From Verrucomicrobiales bacterium (GTDB lineage: Bacteria; Verrucomicrobiota; Verrucomicrobiia; Limisphaerales; UBA1096): a stretch of DNA of 6,136 bases. The notes beneath the pieces are model-generated. The model was given only the letters and a program-made list of their open reading frames with translations. It made no database searches and was not told the origin of the DNA. A program made the translations under genes and the position numbers. Position 1 is the first letter of the stretch; every line of letters starts with the position of its first letter. The stretch covers positions 2,890 through 9,025 of the forward strand of contig PBKH01000036.1 of the NCBI GenBank assembly GCA_002721375.1. The letters run 5' to 3'. This document shows positions 5,825-6,136 of the stretch, one piece after another.

Positions 5825-6136
5825 CTAGGCCGCTGAAATGGCAATATCCTTGGCACGCTTAGCGGCTTTCCGACGATCATTAGCATCGAGGATTCGCTTG
5901 CGAAAGCGCAAATGATTTGGGGTCACCTCGACCAATTCGTCGTTGGCGATGTACTCTATTGCTCGCTCGATGGAGAAGTTAATCGGCGGGGTGAGCAAGA
6001 TCGCCTTGTCCGAACCAGCCGCTCGCATGTTGTCAAGGTGCTTAGCTTTGGTCGGGTTCACCGGCAAGTCATCGCGGCGAGGGTTTTCACCAACTACCTG
6101 CCCCGCATAAACCTTGTCGCCGGGAGAAATGAACAA
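5825..6136 (-). CDS. typA: BipA/TypA translational GTPase, C-terminal part (5' end outside window)
   Basis: The 104 codons from the window edge to the TAG stop encode the last 103 residues of BipA/TypA, a GTPase of about 600 residues that binds the ribosome and assists large-subunit assembly and stress or cold adaptation. The C-terminal domain is well matched: [16 protein letters not shown], the NP-x-KAK segment with N-x-RA-G-x-D, LTPP, and [19 protein letters not shown], as in E. coli BipA. The GTPase domain lies beyond the window. The codon at the edge is an internal Leu (TTG), not a start. The C-terminus ends in a basic, alanine-rich tail ([16 protein letters not shown]), normal for the family. 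It is transcribed toward the peptidase gene. Confidence 0.94.
   Translation of the reverse strand: MFISPGDKVYAGQVVGENPRRDDLPVNPTKAKHLDNMRAAGSDKAILLTPPINFSIERAIEYIANDELVEVTPNHLRFRKRILDANDRRKAAKRAKDIAISAA

Overview
The window looks like a stretch of bacterial chromosome, most probably from the Planctomycetes-Verrucomicrobia-Chlamydiae group (Verrucomicrobiota is my best guess). The guess rests on a secreted carbohydrate esterase with a sialate O-acetylesterase (SASA) domain, a sodium:solute symporter, small exported proteins of unknown function, and poor Shine-Dalgarno sequences before most starts. The taxonomic call is inference; no rRNA or other decisive marker is present.

Layout. Bases 1-175 are AT-rich and hold no gene I can support. 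A complete tRNA-Ala(CGC) lies on the minus strand at 176-251. Bases 252-693 hold two hairpins beside the tRNA and some open minus-strand stretches that could be a decayed gene, but nothing certain. A small exported protein gene (742-1245, minus) follows, with a convincing intrinsic terminator at 694-717 and a possible promoter near 1292-1320. Just upstream of it is a 26-base fragment that looks like the 5' end of a tRNA (1329-1354, minus). It shares a perfect 21-base direct repeat with the intact tRNA.

From about 1477 to 5717 a plus-strand cluster, probably one operon, carries four genes: a two-helix membrane protein; an SSS-family symporter whose TTG start overlaps the previous stop; a secreted two-domain esterase (alpha/beta hydrolase fused to a SASA/SGNH esterase); and an exported zinc metallopeptidase with HELAH and EYFAE motifs. 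A weak hairpin at 5775-5793 separates this operon from the convergent 3' end of bipA/typA (minus), which runs off the window edge.

Working together (inference): the esterase and peptidase act outside the cytoplasm on an acylated, perhaps peptide-linked, substrate. The symporter, possibly helped by the small membrane protein, imports a product using sodium. No sugar kinase, glycoside hydrolase, sulfatase or regulator is in the window, so the substrate cannot be named.
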